From Actinomyces faecalis (GTDB lineage Bacteria > Actinomycetota > Actinomycetes > Actinomycetales > Actinomycetaceae), in assembly GCF_013184985.2 (NCBI RefSeq), contig NZ_CP063418.1, positions 1,364,001 to 1,428,000 of the forward strand: DNA of 64,000 nucleotides. Direction: 5' to 3'. The position numbers and the translations under genes are program-made. The notes under the pieces were generated by a model. That model worked only from the letters and a program-made list of their open reading frames with translations, was not told where the DNA came from and ran no database searches. Below, piece by piece: positions 63,438 through 64,000 of this stretch; within the stretch, counting starts at the first letter, position 1, and each line of letters begins with the position of its first letter.

Positions 63438-64000
63438 ACCGCCGACCCTGCGACAAAGACGTCCGCTCCAGCCTCCGCGGCACGCTCGATGGTCGTCAGT
63501 GAGACGCCGCCGTCAATCTGGATCCGCAGCTGGAGGCCGGCCGCACTGACCATGGACCGTGCCGCAGCGATCTTGTGCAGCATCGGTTCCAGAAAGCCCT
63601 GGCCACCGAAGCCAGGCTCGACGGTCATCAGCAGCAGCATGTCGATCTCGCCCAGAATCGGCTCGACAGCCGCCAGCGGGGTCGTCGGCCTGAGCGCAAT
63701 CCCGGCCTGAGCGCCCAGCCGGTGGAGCTCCTTGACCAGGACGAAAGGCGCACGGGTCGCCTCAGCGTGTGCCGTCACCACCGCGCAGCCCATCTCGGCG
63801 TACTGAGGGGCCCAGCGGTCGGCGTCCTCGATCATGAGGTGGGCGTCCACCGGCAGGCTAGTGTGCTCCAGGACGGTCTGGGTGAAGGACGGGCCGGCGA
63901 ACATGTTGGGGACGAAGTGGTTGTCCATCACGTCCAGGTGCAGGCCGTCGGCGTTCTCGATCCGGGCCAGCTCCTCGGCGAGGTGCGCCTGGTCCGCGTT
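63359..64000 (-). CDS. rpe: Ribulose-phosphate 3-epimerase, partial
   Basis: Interconverts ribulose 5-phosphate and xylulose 5-phosphate in the pentose phosphate pathway. The frame is open to the window edge, so the N-terminus is missing and 213 residues are visible. Conserved elements are DVMDNHFVPNMFAGP, VDAHLMIEDADRW, LLLMTVEPGFGGQGFL and IQIDGGVSLTTIERAAEAG, with the metal His and Asp. It shares the pathway with zwf and gnd but is far from them. The stop lies inside the DUF222/HNH gene. Confidence 0.95.
   Translation of the reverse strand, partial: NADQAHLAEELARIENADGLHLDVMDNHFVPNMFAGPSFTQTVLEHTSLPVDAHLMIEDADRWAPQYAEMGCAVVTAHAEATRAPFVLVKELHRLGAQAGIALRPTTPLAAVEPILGEIDMLLLMTVEPGFGGQGFLEPMLHKIAAARSMVSAAGLQLRIQIDGGVSLTTIERAAEAGADVFVAGSAVYKSEDAAASIATLRTLAGAAGGCCH

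Overview
The window is a GC-rich, gene-dense chromosomal segment of an actinobacterium. It carries RbpA, OpcA with Zwf, PafB/PafC, a HelY-type helicase, the FHA-MerR-DUF151-MerR block and a giant type I fatty acid synthase (FAS). PTS sugar uptake, PTS-dependent dihydroxyacetone kinase and a 13E12-type HNH protein fit a fermentative, host-associated Actinomycetaceae such as Actinomyces. The genus is an inference, not a sequence match. No phage, insertion sequence, CRISPR array, rRNA or convincing tRNA was found.

Layout. 1-1079: decayed minus-strand fragments (VOC/glyoxalase tail, winged-helix regulator lacking its N-terminus, MFS transporter tail). 1080-6456: orphan D12 adenine methylase, two aldo/keto reductases, HAD phosphatase, S4 RNA-binding protein and an exported HNH/DUF1524 nuclease. 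6569-13569: oxidative pentose phosphate genes opcA-zwf divergent from gnd, then pepN. 13721-16318: FHA protein, FtsR-like MerR, DUF151 protein, second MerR. 16616-18075: PiT phosphate transporter and a small membrane partner. 18111-22825: sucrose utilisation (GH32 hydrolase, PTS IIBCA, LacI repressor). 22874-27893: SGNH-like protein without its serine, UvrA-like ABC ATPase, phosphofructokinase, RbpA. 27972-38593: minus-strand run of pafB, pafC, tatA, tatC, dagK, helY, DUF808, lnt and ppm1. 38616-40981: DUF3866, hisE, hisG. 41001-43230: a two-gene ABC importer under an FMN riboswitch, read here as a riboflavin transporter (RibXY). 43246-60559: putP, acpS, dhaM-dhaL-dhaK, the 3190-residue FAS, and acyl-CoA carboxylase beta and alpha subunits. 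61113-64000: DUF222/HNH protein overlapping tail-to-tail with a partial rpe.

Functional logic. Sucrose enters as sucrose-6-phosphate, is hydrolysed, and feeds PfkA and the Zwf/Gnd branch. The NADPH can serve FAS, whose malonyl-CoA comes from AccA/AccD and whose ACP is activated by AcpS. Lnt and Ppm1 serve envelope biogenesis. TatA/TatC could export the twin-arginine lipoprotein of the riboflavin importer.

Most notable non-coding signals. (1) About a dozen genes have a TAnnnT hexamer exactly 6-7 nt before the start codon and no Shine-Dalgarno sequence, so they are probably leaderless. (2) pafB and the DUF3866 gene diverge from a 22-bp gap whose centre is a perfect 10-bp palindrome supplying both -10 boxes. 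(3) The FMN riboswitch reassigns a NMT1/THI5-like importer to flavin uptake. (4) A triple GTGTCGT dyad lies between zwf and gnd. (5) A LacI-type palindrome overlaps a TTGACA box before the sucrose PTS gene.
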